From: Emcibacter sp.
GTDB lineage: Bacteria; Pseudomonadota; Alphaproteobacteria; Sphingomonadales; Emcibacteraceae
NCBI GenBank assembly: GCA_021647465.1
Contig: JAKIUQ010000014.1
Span: forward strand, 12,614-76,613
Direction: 5' to 3'
DNA: 64,000 nt
Below are positions 9,361 to 18,531 of the stretch, piece after piece (the first letter of the stretch is position 1; every line of letters starts with the position of its first letter). The notes beneath the pieces are model-generated. The model saw only the letters and a list, made by a program, of their open reading frames with translations. It was not told the DNA's origin and did no database searches. The position numbers and the translations under genes are program-made.

Positions 9361-10121
9361 AATAAATCATATTGACGGCCTTTAGCAGCTTCAATGGATT
9401 GCGGGCCGTCATTGCGGACATTATTGACATAAGGGCTCACTTCATAGAGCCTTAAGTCTGCCTCGGTTCGCGCGGACAGCCGCCGGAAAATCTCAGGATC
9501 CAGCGGATCCATAGGCCGAAGCCACAGGTCGTAATCCTCAGGATCCACGATAACCGGGCTGCGGTGATGAATGACTTTCATGAGCGGTATTGCCGGTTTC
9601 GTTATTAAAGACACGGTTTCCAGCCAGTCTTCGCCGTGCGGCCCCATCCAGATTTCCCAAATACCGGCAAAGGCAAAAGCCCGGCCATCAACATGGTCTT
9701 TTGGCAGACGGGAATAATAGGGCACCGATGCGGCACCGGGGGTTCTGGCCCGCCTCCACTCATAAAATCCGCTCGCAGGCACCAGACATTTCCGCCGCCT
9801 GAAGGGGCCGCGAAAAGATGGTTTCGCAGCAATTGTTTCACTGCGGGCATTAATCATGGGCCGGCCAAGGGTCATTTCTTTTGCCCATGACGGCACAAGC
9901 CCCCACCGCATCAAGACGGCTTCTTTTTGCGGCAATGGCTCATCCGGCAGGATGGGCTGATCCCTGTCCGATCCTTTAAGCCTGATCACCGCTATCGGCT
10001 GCGCCGGCGCAATATTATACCGGTCGGGGACCTGAACCACAGCAGAACGCCCATGGCCCACAGCCATGGACTCCAGAAATTTTTCATATGCTGTCCGTGT
10101 CAAGGCATATCTGCCGCACAT
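9357..10121 (-). CDS. yedK: SOS response-associated (SRAP/HMCES) peptidase-like protein
   Basis: Forms a covalent thiazolidine link with abasic sites in single-stranded DNA and so shields them. The 254 residues begin MCGRYALT, placing the catalytic Cys at position 2 after Met removal, followed by NARSETIAAKPSFRGPFRRRKCLVPASGFYEW and the active-site HHRSPVIV. All key residues (Cys2, Asn, Glu, His) are present. ATG at 10121. No LexA box was recognised in the 94 nt upstream. Convergent with the hydrolase gene. Confidence 0.92.
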   Translation of the reverse strand: MCGRYALTRTAYEKFLESMAVGHGRSAVVQVPDRYNIAPAQPIAVIRLKGSDRDQPILPDEPLPQKEAVLMRWGLVPSWAKEMTLGRPMINARSETIAAKPSFRGPFRRRKCLVPASGFYEWRRARTPGAASVPYYSRLPKDHVDGRAFAFAGIWEIWMGPHGEDWLETVSLITKPAIPLMKVIHHRSPVIVDPEDYDLWLRPMDPLDPEIFRRLSARTEADLRLYEVSPYVNNVRNDGPQSIEAAKGRQYDLF

Positions 10122-10154
10122 ATCTTGCTTGCCTATCCTTCAAAAAACATTATC

Positions 10155-10183
10155 TTGTAGCAGAATAATGAGATTTGTATAAA
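10155..10183 (+). promoter_or_regulatory. Candidate sigma70 promoter of small envelope gene trio
   Basis: TTGTAG (10155-10160), 17 bp spacer, TATAAA (10178-10183). It sits in the divergent gap between the SRAP gene and the 47-residue membrane protein, at a sensible distance from the latter. Confidence 0.45.
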
Positions 10184-10215
10184 ATAAAAATGCGGCCTGA
10201 TGAGAAATACAATTG

Positions 10216-10359
10216 ATGGGTGATAATGCACCAAACCGATTATTACAATCGGCCAAAGAGCATCTGCGAACGGCAGTGATTGCCGTGGTTTTCGGGCTGA
10301 CGGCATACGGGCTTATCCATATTCTGATATGGGCGGTTCGGGCAATTGAAAATTTATAA
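10216..10359 (+). CDS. Small single-pass membrane protein (47 aa)
   Basis: A 47-codon open frame starting at ATG 10216. The product has a polar, basic N-terminal 19 residues (MGDNAPNRLLQSAKEHLR) and one clear hydrophobic segment from about residue 20 to 41, then a short charged tail, so it is probably an inner-membrane protein. I do not recognise the family. Support comes from its position: it ends 13 nt before the DUF2842 gene, in the same direction, and fills the space after a candidate promoter. The ribosome site is weak (GATGAGA, rather far upstream). It could be a chance frame, but its composition is coherent. Confidence 0.55.
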   Translation: MGDNAPNRLLQSAKEHLRTAVIAVVFGLTAYGLIHILIWAVRAIENL

Positions 10360-10372
10360 AGAGAATGACGTA

Positions 10373-10576
10373 ATGAGAAAGCTATTCGGATATTTTTTTG
10401 GTCTTTTTATTTTAATAATTTATATCCTGCTGATTGTGCGCCTTGGTGATGCCATTTTTCCCATGCATGCTGCCGTAGAAATGTTATTTTATGCGGTCAC
10501 GGGCCTCATCTGGATTTTCCCGGCCATGTGGTTTATCCGCTGGTGGTACAAACCAAAACAACCAAATAATCAATAG
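10373..10576 (+). CDS. DUF2842 small membrane protein
   Basis: A 67-residue protein with two hydrophobic segments (about residues 5-23 and 35-56) joined by a short loop containing GDAIFPMHA, ending IRWWYKP. This pattern, with the Pro in the second helix and the Arg-Trp after it, matches the alphaproteobacterial DUF2842 family; function unknown. An in-frame TTG at 10346 would lengthen it but overlaps the preceding gene; ATG 10373 has AAAGAGAA upstream and is preferred. Located between the 47-residue protein and the DUF1134 lipoprotein gene (8 nt away), so probably one operon. Confidence 0.8.
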   Translation: MRKLFGYFFGLFILIIYILLIVRLGDAIFPMHAAVEMLFYAVTGLIWIFPAMWFIRWWYKPKQPNNQ

Positions 10577-10584
10577 AGGGCATA

Positions 10585-11196
10585 ATGCAGATATTCTTAA
10601 AAAGTTTTTTAATCATCCTGGGGCTGACCCTTGCCGGATGCAGCAATAATGATACCGTTGCCCCCACAGAATCGCTTCAGCATCGTCAAAATCTGGACGA
10701 AACCAATTATGCCAATACCTATGATGAGAAATCCGTGGCAAATGCCGCCTCTGACTTTCTGGGCGGGGGGTCGGAGGCAATTGCAAAAGTGATTGAAAAA
10801 GCTTTTAAAGATCACGGACGGCCCAATGGCTATATCATCGGGACCGAGGGCAGCGCCGCATTGGTGGTCGGCCTTCGGTACGGCGACGGCACATTGTCCC
10901 ATAAGATCGAGGGCAACAGCCGTCTCTATTGGAAAGGCCCCAGCATCGGCTTTGATGTGGGCGTCAATGGCTCGCGGGTTTTCGCGCTGGTGTATAATTT
11001 ACACGACGTCGAAGAATTATATCAGCGTTTTCCCGCCGTTGAGGGCAGCCTCTATTATATCGGTGGTGTTGGCATGAATTATCAGCAGCGCGGCGACATC
11101 ATCATCGCCCCCATTCGCGTGGGGGTTGGCCTGCGGGCCGGTGTCAATCTGGGCTATATACATTTCACCAAAAAAAGAAGCTGGATTCCTTTTTAG
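10585..11196 (+). CDS. DUF1134 (EipA-like) envelope lipoprotein
   Basis: The 203-residue product has a signal peptide ending in the lipobox LAGCS (Cys near 19), then a linker of about 50 residues and the DUF1134 domain, recognisable by YIIGTEGSAALVVGLRYGDG, LYWKGPSIGFDVGVNGSR, LYYIGGVGMNY and the closing GVNLGYIHFTKKRSW. The Brucella member EipA is a periplasmic protein needed for envelope integrity. Here the lipobox suggests membrane anchoring. ATG 10585 with GAGGG upstream. Third gene of a small envelope-gene run. Confidence 0.87.
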   Translation: MQIFLKSFLIILGLTLAGCSNNDTVAPTESLQHRQNLDETNYANTYDEKSVANAASDFLGGGSEAIAKVIEKAFKDHGRPNGYIIGTEGSAALVVGLRYGDGTLSHKIEGNSRLYWKGPSIGFDVGVNGSRVFALVYNLHDVEELYQRFPAVEGSLYYIGGVGMNYQQRGDIIIAPIRVGVGLRAGVNLGYIHFTKKRSWIPF

Positions 11197-11273
11197 AATT
11201 TTCCGGGCTTATTGCAAGCATTTAACAGGATTGCCCCTTGAGAATTGGTCATGAATGATCAGGCGTCATATCA

Positions 11274-12242
11274 TCATGCCCATACTGTTATCACAATTTT
11301 TCCCTTTGCACTGCCTGCGCCCAAGTAGCGCAGGGCCTCTGGCACCTGCGGCAGCGGATAACATTTATCGATAACAGGCACGACTTTACCGGCGTCAAAA
11401 AGCCGGATCATAAAATCCAGATCTTCTTTATTCTGCCTGTGGCTAAGTATTCCCATTTTCTTGTCCGTGAATATTGAAATCCACGGCCCCAGAAACAGAA
11501 GCTGTAAAAGGCTCGGCACGGAACCACCAACCAATACATAACGCCCGCCGGAACTCAATGCCCGCTTGTTATCAAAAATGGAACGATAGGCCACAAGATC
11601 AAGAATAAGGTCATAAGACTGGCCCTTACGGCTATAATCTTCTTTACTATAGTCAATCACATGATCCGCGCCCAGCTTGCGCATCACGTCAAATTTTTCG
11701 CCATGGTCGACAGCTGTGACCTCGGCACCAAAAGATTTTGCAAGCTGTATGGCAAAGGAACCCGCCCCGCCGCCAGCCCCGTTAATCAGAACTTTTTGCC
11801 CGGGCTTTATCTGCCCTTTGTCTCTTAACCCCTGAAGGACAATAGTACTCGCCTGCGGCAGGGCCGCGATCTGTTCAAACGTCATGCTGGCCGGTTTCGA
11901 CATCATTTTACGCTGAGGGACACAGACGTATTCGGCAAAACCGCCCCAATGCATCAACAGATCCCCAAAGACCTCATCCCCCAGGCGAAACTGCGTCACA
12001 TTCTTGCCAATCCCCACCACCTGTCCCGTAATGTCGGAGCCAAGGATATTTTTTTTAGGTTTGAAAAGCCCCCATAACCGAACATAAGCCGGTCTGGCCG
12101 TCAGAAACTCCCAATCCGAAGCATTCAGCGAGGTTGCCATAATTTTTATCAGGAGCTCATCGTCCTTGGGCGTTGGTTTTTCAAGCTCCTGCAATTTCAG
12201 AACATCAGGTGAGCCATATTTATTATATACAATCGCCTTCAT
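11274..12242 (-). CDS. Zinc-free MDR-family NAD(P)-dependent oxidoreductase
   Basis: Quinone oxidoreductase-type member of the medium-chain dehydrogenase superfamily, 322 residues. N-terminal GroES-like domain (MKAIVYNKYGSPDVLKL, LGSDITGQVVGIGKNV) and a Rossmann domain with VLINGAGGGAGSFAIQLAKSFGA (nucleotide-binding glycines). The structural-zinc cysteines and the catalytic Cys-His-Glu set of alcohol dehydrogenases are missing, as expected for the quinone reductase branch. Substrate unknown. It precedes the TauE/SafE gene's 3' end on the same strand by 31 nt. Confidence 0.87.
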   Translation of the reverse strand: MKAIVYNKYGSPDVLKLQELEKPTPKDDELLIKIMATSLNASDWEFLTARPAYVRLWGLFKPKKNILGSDITGQVVGIGKNVTQFRLGDEVFGDLLMHWGGFAEYVCVPQRKMMSKPASMTFEQIAALPQASTIVLQGLRDKGQIKPGQKVLINGAGGGAGSFAIQLAKSFGAEVTAVDHGEKFDVMRKLGADHVIDYSKEDYSRKGQSYDLILDLVAYRSIFDNKRALSSGGRYVLVGGSVPSLLQLLFLGPWISIFTDKKMGILSHRQNKEDLDFMIRLFDAGKVVPVIDKCYPLPQVPEALRYLGAGSAKGKIVITVWA

Positions 12243-12273
12243 AAAGAACCCATAATTTCGCCATCCTTACAGT

Positions 12274-13050
12274 TTATTGTAGCAGCCCCATGAGGCCTTC
12301 TGCCAGTAATTTAAGGCCAACCAGAAACAGTAGGCCATAACAGATCATATAAAATATCACATTTGAGACACGGTTATGCATCCAAATGCCAAGCCAGACC
12401 CCTATGGGGGCGAAAGGCAATAGATAAAGCGACATTGTCAGATTATCCAGTGATAGCTGCCCGAGCCAGGCATAAGGAATGATTTTGACATAATTGACAA
12501 TGATGAAGAACATCACCGATGTCCCGACCAGAATAGTTTTATCCAGTTTCAGCGGGAAAAGATATTGTGACAATGGCGGCCCGCCAGCATGGGCGATGAA
12601 ACTTGAAAAACCGCTTAAAGCACCAAGAATACTGCCTTTCACTGCATTTTGTTTCATTTTATTTGTCTGGAATAGCGCGCGCGCCTGACGCCTTTGCACG
12701 AACCAGTAATTGCCGACAAAATATAAGGCCATAATGCCGACAATGATCCGGATCATATCGGCATTCATCATGCTGAAGGTAAGGCCGCCAATGGTAATGC
12801 CGACAATCGCGCCGGGGATCAGAATCTTGAGAGTTCTGGCGTCCCATCTCCTGCGATATTCCCATACGGTGAAAATATCCATGACGCATAAAATAGGCAG
12901 CATAATCGCCGCCGCCACCCTTGGGTCAACCATAAGGGCCAGCAGCGGCACTGCCAACGTGCCCAATCCGCCCGCAAAGCCGCCTTTGGATATACCCGTC
13001 AGCAAGACGACCGGTATGGCAAGCAGGAAAAACCACAGGGGTTCTGCCAC
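12274..13050 (-). CDS. TauE/SafE family sulfite/anion permease
   Basis: Inner-membrane protein of 258 residues with about eight hydrophobic segments. The N-terminal half has the family signature LTGISKGGFAGGLGTLAVPLLAL, repeated in weaker form at GALSGFSSFIAHAGGPPLSQYLF in the second half, the inverted repeat typical of TauE/SafE transporters that move sulfonates or sulfite. Start is GTG at 13050, 4 nt after the yaaA stop, so it is translated together with yaaA. No sulfur-metabolism genes are nearby, so the substrate is open. Confidence 0.88.
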   Translation of the reverse strand: MAEPLWFFLLAIPVVLLTGISKGGFAGGLGTLAVPLLALMVDPRVAAAIMLPILCVMDIFTVWEYRRRWDARTLKILIPGAIVGITIGGLTFSMMNADMIRIIVGIMALYFVGNYWFVQRRQARALFQTNKMKQNAVKGSILGALSGFSSFIAHAGGPPLSQYLFPLKLDKTILVGTSVMFFIIVNYVKIIPYAWLGQLSLDNLTMSLYLLPFAPIGVWLGIWMHNRVSNVIFYMICYGLLFLVGLKLLAEGLMGLLQ

Positions 13051-13054
13051 CGCC

Positions 13055-13828
13055 TTAATCCATCATCCGGTGAAACTCTAACGTCTTATGGTCTGACAAG
13101 GACGGCTGAAATATATAACCGCCCAAATCGAAATTTTTCAATTGTTCCACATCTTTTATGCGGTTCTGGATGATATATCGGGTCATCATACCGCGCGCTT
13201 TCTTGGCAAACATGCTGAGGATACGGGCATGCCCCTCTTTCACTTCCTTAAAGACCGGGGTGATAACCTGCCCCTCAAGTTTTGTCTCGTCAAGGGCCTT
13301 AAAATATTCCCGGGAAGCGCAATTGACCAATATATCTGTCTCTTGTTCTTTCATGATCCGATTAAGTTCATGGGTCAGTTGATCCCCCCAGAAATCATAG
13401 AGCGTCCGGCCCCGGTCTGTGGGGATCTTTTTGCCCATCTCCAACCGGTAGGGCTGCATTAAATCAAGGGGCCTCAACAAACCATAAAGACCCGATAAAA
13501 TGCGGTAATGATCTTGGGCATAGTCAAGATCATCCTCGCTTAATGTATCTGCCTGCAAGCCCACATACGTATCCCCGGTGAAGGCGAAGGCCGCCTGCCG
13601 GGCATTGGCCGGGGTAAAAGGCGTCGCAAAGGCGCGGTAACGATTATAATTCAAATCTGCCAGTTTATCGCTGATCTTCATCAATTTCGCAAGCTCGGGC
13701 CTTGTCAGCTTTTTAGCCGCCGCAATCAATTCTTCACTATCCTCAAGAAAGGCCGGAATCGACCAGCCAGAGCGAGTGACATCTTCTGAAAAATCAAGTT
13801 TTTTAGCAGGTGACGTGACAATCAGCAT
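13055..13828 (-). CDS. yaaA: Peroxide stress protein YaaA (UPF0246)
   Basis: Family linked to limiting intracellular iron and DNA damage during hydrogen peroxide stress. The 257 residues have the family N-terminus MLIVTSPAKKLDF, the central YNRYRAFATPFTPANARQAAFAFTGDTY and YRILSGLYGLLRPLDLMQPYRLEMG, and VNCASREYFKALD toward the C-terminus. ATG at 13828. Full length for the family. Coupled to the permease downstream; divergent from the MATE gene. Confidence 0.94.
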   Translation of the reverse strand: MLIVTSPAKKLDFSEDVTRSGWSIPAFLEDSEELIAAAKKLTRPELAKLMKISDKLADLNYNRYRAFATPFTPANARQAAFAFTGDTYVGLQADTLSEDDLDYAQDHYRILSGLYGLLRPLDLMQPYRLEMGKKIPTDRGRTLYDFWGDQLTHELNRIMKEQETDILVNCASREYFKALDETKLEGQVITPVFKEVKEGHARILSMFAKKARGMMTRYIIQNRIKDVEQLKNFDLGGYIFQPSLSDHKTLEFHRMMD

Positions 13829-13945
13829 ATATAATTTCCTATGTTGGAATCAGAATCCAGTTTTGATGAATAACGATCACCATAGCAAGCCTGCCCCTTG
13901 AATGACAACCCGCTAATTCATACATTAAGAAATCCATGCGCGCTA

Positions 13946-13951
13946 TTGACA
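13946..13951 (+). promoter_or_regulatory. Possible -35 element ahead of the MATE gene
   Basis: A perfect TTGACA at 13946-13951 in the yaaA/MATE divergent gap. The -10 is unclear (AT-rich TCTATTCTAT at 13971-13980). If transcription starts near 13981, the upstream TTG at 13980 cannot be the MATE start codon. Confidence 0.35.
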
Positions 13952-14012
13952 GGGCCGTCCTTTAGGCCCATCTATTCTATTGGTTCATATTATTCAAGGA
14001 AACCGCCGCCGC

Positions 14013-15389
14013 TTGCCTCATTCCAATTTGAAAAAAAACCCCAGCGTTGACCTCACCCAAGGTGCGATTCACAAACATCTGATCCGCATGGCTCTGCCGA
14101 TGATGATTGGTATTGCCGCCTCCATGGGGTTTATTTTGGCGGATACATTCTTTATTGGCATGCTCGGACCGGATGAACTGGCCGCCATTGGATTTGTCGG
14201 GCCCATCGCCATGGTCATTGTCGCCGCCTCTATCGGGCTTGGCGCGGGAACATCATCGGTTCTGGCCCGCGCCGTTGGCAGCGGTGATCAACAGGCCATG
14301 GTCAAGCTGGCCACCAACAGCTTTATCCTTGCGGTACTTATATCCCTGGCCTTCACCCTGATCGGTTTATTAACGATCGACCCCCTGTTCACCATGATGG
14401 GGGCTGATGAAAATACCTTGCCGCTCATTCGGGACTATATGCTTATCTGGTATTGGTCGCCCCTGTTCATCATTATTCCGATGGTGGCCATGGGGGTCAT
14501 ACGGGCCATGGGGGATACGTCCCTGCAAGGCAAGATAATGATCTTGGCCGCGCTGGCCAACGTGATTCTTGACCCTATCATGATTTTTGGCCTTTTTGGT
14601 TTTCCCCGTTTGGAGCTGGCCGGGGCCGCCTATGCCACCTTAATCACCAGAGCAGGAAGCTTTATTGCCGTCATGTATTATCTGACCTTTCGCTTTCATG
14701 TGATTAATTTCAATGCCGAGGTTTTAAAAAGTTTCAAGACATCCATATCCAAAATCATGCATGTGGGCATTCCCGCCATGGGCACCAATATGATTATCCC
14801 CATAGCTGGCGGGGCGGTCATCGCCGTCATCGCCACATTCGGGAATGAGGCCGTCGCCGGCACCAATGTGGCCATGCGGATTGAGGCCGTCTTTATTATC
14901 GTCTTCTATGCCCTGTCCGCTGTCATTGGGCCTTTTGTCGGACAAAATCTTGGGGCGGGAAAACATGACAGAGTTGAAAAGGCCCTGCAGCAATGCGCCT
15001 TATTTGCCCTTATTTGGGGGATATTTCTGGCGGCGGCCATTGCCGTCATTGCCCCGGCCATAACCCGGCAGTTCAGCGACATCATTGCCATACAGGATTA
15101 CGCTAATGATTACCTGTATATCATGCCAGTTTCATATGGGGCTTATGGTTTCGTGATGATCGCCAATGCCACTTTTAACGGCATCGGGCATCCTGTTCCC
15201 GGCGTGATCGTTTCCAGCTTAAGAGTCGCCTTATTCCAATTTCCTTTGGTGTTGGTTGCGGCCTTTATCTTTGATGACATGCAATATGTTTATGCGGCCT
15301 CCAGTTTTTCCAATCTGCTGGCCGGGATCATTGCCTATATCTGGGTCATGCGGTCTGTTCGGGATATGGCCGTAAAGGCCCCGTCTTAA
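14013..15389 (+). CDS. MATE family multidrug exporter
   Basis: Cation-driven drug exporter of the NorM/MATE type in the inner membrane. About 458 residues with 12 hydrophobic segments; family features are VDLTQGAIHKHLIRMALPMMIGIAA at the N-terminus, DTFFIGMLGPDELAAIGF in helix 2 and the internally repeated half beginning HVGIPAMGTNMI. No ATG exists near the expected start: TTG codons occur at 13980, 14013 and 14028. 14013 is chosen because AAGGA lies 12 nt upstream and 13980 is inside the probable promoter; the true start is uncertain. Stop overlaps the convergent ybiB-like stop (shared TTAA). Confidence 0.9.
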   Translation: MPHSNLKKNPSVDLTQGAIHKHLIRMALPMMIGIAASMGFILADTFFIGMLGPDELAAIGFVGPIAMVIVAASIGLGAGTSSVLARAVGSGDQQAMVKLATNSFILAVLISLAFTLIGLLTIDPLFTMMGADENTLPLIRDYMLIWYWSPLFIIIPMVAMGVIRAMGDTSLQGKIMILAALANVILDPIMIFGLFGFPRLELAGAAYATLITRAGSFIAVMYYLTFRFHVINFNAEVLKSFKTSISKIMHVGIPAMGTNMIIPIAGGAVIAVIATFGNEAVAGTNVAMRIEAVFIIVFYALSAVIGPFVGQNLGAGKHDRVEKALQQCALFALIWGIFLAAAIAVIAPAITRQFSDIIAIQDYANDYLYIMPVSYGAYGFVMIANATFNGIGHPVPGVIVSSLRVALFQFPLVLVAAFIFDDMQYVYAASSFSNLLAGIIAYIWVMRSVRDMAVKAPS

Positions 15390-16372
15390 ATCTTATCAAG
15401 ATGATTTTGCCAATATGACCTGCCCATATCTTCCGCCGCATCCACTGTTGCCGCGCGGCCTGTCAGATATAAGGCCTGCGCCGCCGTGCCGGTGATCATG
15501 GACGCGGCATATTCATCGCGCAGTTTTCCTTGCCAGACGGCGGCAAGATATTCTGCTGTTACGGGATAATCCTGCTTCCCTTTAAGCCGGGCATCCGGCG
15601 GCCAATTGGTGACTTCTTCCCGTTTTTCCTTGATTTGATACAGCTTGATGGATTTCTGGATATTGCGTTCAGCCTCGCCGCCGCCGCCTTTGATGACGCC
15701 AAGGCCGGGCTGATCCAGCAAATTCCCCGCCGCAATATTCAAGGCAATATAGGCGGGATGAAATATCCCCAGAAATATCAATTTTGCCCCCAATGGGTTG
15801 ATCAGCTTCACCGCCGTGTTCACAATGGATCGTACCCCCAAAACCGACCTTATTTCCAATGTTTCCTGCAATTTTGGACAAAAGCTTCGCAGCGGCAGAT
15901 AGCTGAAATTATCTACCTCTAATTTTTTCCGGGCCTCTGCCAGCGAAGATACGGGCGCTTCCCCCACGGCCCAGAGACAGTCTTCTGTGGGCAAGCCATT
16001 TTCCAGATGACTGTTGAAACCATGCATGAAAACCTTAAGGCCATTTTCTGCCAATAATTTTGCAGACAGCAAAAACCATGGCAATCGCCGGCTTTTACCC
16101 GATGCATAGCTGGGCCAATCTATAAATTCATTAGGGCTTTTGTTGGCATCAAAGCTGATATAATCCCGAATAGCCGCGATAATTCCGGCCAGTTCCTCCG
16201 GGCTTTCGCTGCGGTATCTGAGCAGTAATAACAACGCTCCGACCTGCATATCTGCCATCTCGCCTGACAATAGGCCGCTGAAAGCAAAATGCGCTTCTTC
16301 TTGCGTTAAATGGCGGGATTTCGTCGGTCCCCGGCCCAATATTCTTATATATTCTGCATAAGGATCGGTCAT
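15386..16372 (-). CDS. ybiB: YbiB-like glycosyl transferase family 3 protein
   Basis: Paralogue of anthranilate phosphoribosyltransferase (TrpD2/YbiB) that in E. coli binds nucleic acid rather than anthranilate. The 328 residues show the TrpD-like N-terminal helical domain (RHLTQEEAHFAFSGLLSGEMADMQVGALLLLLR) and a degenerate C-terminal phosphoribosyl domain with RSVVNT-like RSIVNTAVKLINPLGA and VIKGGGGEAERN. The catalytic glycine-rich GTGGD loop of true TrpD is not present, supporting YbiB rather than TrpD. ATG at 16372. Confidence 0.82.
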   Translation of the reverse strand: MTDPYAEYIRILGRGPTKSRHLTQEEAHFAFSGLLSGEMADMQVGALLLLLRYRSESPEELAGIIAAIRDYISFDANKSPNEFIDWPSYASGKSRRLPWFLLSAKLLAENGLKVFMHGFNSHLENGLPTEDCLWAVGEAPVSSLAEARKKLEVDNFSYLPLRSFCPKLQETLEIRSVLGVRSIVNTAVKLINPLGAKLIFLGIFHPAYIALNIAAGNLLDQPGLGVIKGGGGEAERNIQKSIKLYQIKEKREEVTNWPPDARLKGKQDYPVTAEYLAAVWQGKLRDEYAASMITGTAAQALYLTGRAATVDAAEDMGRSYWQNHLDKI

Positions 16373-16439
16373 TCATAGCCTTTTAATTATTCGGTAAAAC
16401 AAGTTTACCATGGCGCGGCAACGCAAAGGAATAGAAATT

Positions 16440-18218
16440 CTAGGTTAAATCATGTGAACTATGCGAGCGCAGGGTGATTTTTGCCTCAAAGCCCTGCCCC
16501 ACTTCACTATAAAAGGACATGGCTCCGCCCATGGATCTTATTTGCTGCGACGCCAGAAATAAGGATAGGCCCAATCCCCCATTCACGGACGTCAACCCGC
16601 TGCCCATTTTCTCAAAAGGATGCCCAATGAGGGCAAGGCTGCCTAGAGGAACGCCCGGGCCATTATCGCGGACAAACAGAGAAATTCTCCCCTCCTGTTC
16701 CGTCGCACCGATCTTGACCTCACATCCCCTGGAACAATGGGTGACCACATTTTCGATAACAGACTTCATAACGAACGACAATATAGCCTGATCAATTTCA
16801 ACAGATAGCGCGGGATCAATATCATCGATAATCAGACGATGGCCGCCGTCCGCCAATTGTTCGGCCCAGACATCTTTCATCTGATCTATATAGTCCAGAA
16901 TTTTGATATGGGAGAGGCTTGAAAACTCTTTTGTTGGCTCCTTGCTGGCGACGTCAATAAGCCTGTTGACATCCTTTAATAATTGACGTCCCGCAGAATT
17001 AATATCTTCGGCATAACCTTCATTTTCAGTTTTGGTTAATTGTATTTTCAAAAGATCGCTAAAGCCAATAACCGCATTCAAAGGCGTTCTTAATTCATGG
17101 GATATATTTCTTATGAAAGCCTCTTTGGCTTCTTCGGCTATACGGGAGGCGGCAACGCGGTCTTCCAGCGCATGAATCAATTGTTCCTGTAATGACATGT
17201 CACGGATTACCGCAATCCCAAGGTTATTTCCATCGGACTTATATTGTCCCAATGTTATAGAGACCTTCACCTTCTCCCCTGTTTTGGTCATCATGTAAAC
17301 CATACGGGCATCCGACATTGCGCGCGCTTCTGTATGATTAAAATCATTGACAAAACGCCTTACCATCTCTTCATGGTTTTTTCTTTCCGGGCCTTCCAGC
17401 AAAACAGAGATATTCATTTTTAAAAGGCTCTTTTCACGCCAGCCAAACATTTTTGCCGCCGCTTCATTGGCAATCTGGATATTACCCTCGGCATCGACAA
17501 CCAACAGGGGGTCAGGCAACGACCTGATAACCGTTTGCATAAAGTTTTTTTGTTCTTTGATGACGTCATGACTTTCATGAATATTTTTCTCCATAGGCCG
17601 AAAAATTAAGAAAGCCGTGATCGAAATTGCCCCGACAAGGAGTATAAGCGTTAATATTTTGGACAGCCTTAACAGTTCGGATATATCGCGGGCCTTCACG
17701 GCATACGCGCCAACAATCAGATTTAAATTTACCAGCAAGGGGCCCGCAAACTGATTAATATTTTTATATGCTGTTTCTCGAACATCGCTATCCGGGGACA
17801 TTATATTATCAACAGATTTCAGGAAAATATCCATTTGATCTTCTAATATCCTGGTATTGATTCCGGCTCTTGTGACGATGTCATCATCAAGCGGCACAAG
17901 TTCCATTTCATCAAGCTTCCCCGATTTTAACCCGATGAATGAACGCCGGAAAAGATTTTTCGTATGGCGCAAATCATCCCGCAATGAGGAGAGTCTGGGG
18001 GCACCGCAGGCCTCAAAATCACATAGTTTCAACTGATTGGAAATACTAATTATTTCTTGCGAAAGTTTACGCTGTCCCCCGGCCACATCAATAGTCTGCA
18101 CAAATTTAGTGTGCGATTCTCCATTAATATTCACAAAGACGAATATCGCCGTCAGAAGAATGCCCAAAATGATGAAACTCAAAAAATACTTAACGCGATT
18201 ATCTAACATTTGAAACAT
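16440..18218 (-). CDS. Membrane sensor histidine kinase with PilJ/NarX-like sensor
   Basis: The 592 residues read: helix at about 12-30; periplasmic helical sensor with the P-box-like VDVAGGQRKLSQEI and two Cys (CDFEACG) at about 84-89; second helix at about 188-208; PAS domain near 225-345 (LPDPLLVVDAEGNIQIANEAAA); HisKA with FIRNISHELRTPLNAVIGF (phospho-His); HATPase with VRDNGPGVPLG and GGLGLSLFLA. All kinase boxes are intact. No response regulator lies nearby, so it is an orphan. ATG at 18218 (or 18209), weak ribosome site. It is divergent from prkA across a 488-bp gap. Confidence 0.9.
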   Translation of the reverse strand: MFQMLDNRVKYFLSFIILGILLTAIFVFVNINGESHTKFVQTIDVAGGQRKLSQEIISISNQLKLCDFEACGAPRLSSLRDDLRHTKNLFRRSFIGLKSGKLDEMELVPLDDDIVTRAGINTRILEDQMDIFLKSVDNIMSPDSDVRETAYKNINQFAGPLLVNLNLIVGAYAVKARDISELLRLSKILTLILLVGAISITAFLIFRPMEKNIHESHDVIKEQKNFMQTVIRSLPDPLLVVDAEGNIQIANEAAAKMFGWREKSLLKMNISVLLEGPERKNHEEMVRRFVNDFNHTEARAMSDARMVYMMTKTGEKVKVSITLGQYKSDGNNLGIAVIRDMSLQEQLIHALEDRVAASRIAEEAKEAFIRNISHELRTPLNAVIGFSDLLKIQLTKTENEGYAEDINSAGRQLLKDVNRLIDVASKEPTKEFSSLSHIKILDYIDQMKDVWAEQLADGGHRLIIDDIDPALSVEIDQAILSFVMKSVIENVVTHCSRGCEVKIGATEQEGRISLFVRDNGPGVPLGSLALIGHPFEKMGSGLTSVNGGLGLSLFLASQQIRSMGGAMSFYSEVGQGFEAKITLRSHSSHDLT

Positions 18219-18362
18219 CTACTTTTAAAAAGGCGACTATCCGGCCAAAAAAATAACCCACGTGGATTCTGGGTGCTGGGCCAAAGGTAATGTTTGAACA
18301 GTATCATAAAATGATCTTTAAACAATATAAATTACTTGCCCGCATACAAGGGTTTGCAGATA

Positions 18363-18391
18363 TTGCGTGGCAGCATAATGCATGTTATAAT
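18363..18391 (+). promoter_or_regulatory. Candidate sigma70 promoter of prkA operon
   Basis: TTGCGT (18363-18368), 17 bp, TATAAT (18386-18391). It lies in the 488-bp gap between the kinase gene and prkA and would give a leader of roughly 310 nt containing the hairpin at 18532-18603. The rest of the gap is AT-rich with no open frame I can support. Other promoters nearer prkA (for instance stress-sigma dependent) may exist. Confidence 0.45.
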
Positions 18392-18531
18392 ATGATTTGT
18401 TATATCGCCGAAAAGTGACCTGCTTTTTCAACAGATAAAAATTTAATTAATCAATTTATAACTATTGTATTTTAGTATTTAAGCTAACATACAAAAGATG
18501 TCCTTTATATTGCGATAAACGCAAATAATGG

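Noticed and set aside
10346..10372. TTG start extending the DUF2842 protein by nine residues
   Set aside because: Overlaps the end of the preceding small gene and lacks a ribosome site; ATG 10373 has one.
16393..16409. GGTAAA/TTTACC inverted repeat between the kinase stop and ybiB
   Set aside because: Only six weak pairs and no T-run; insufficient to call a terminator or operator.
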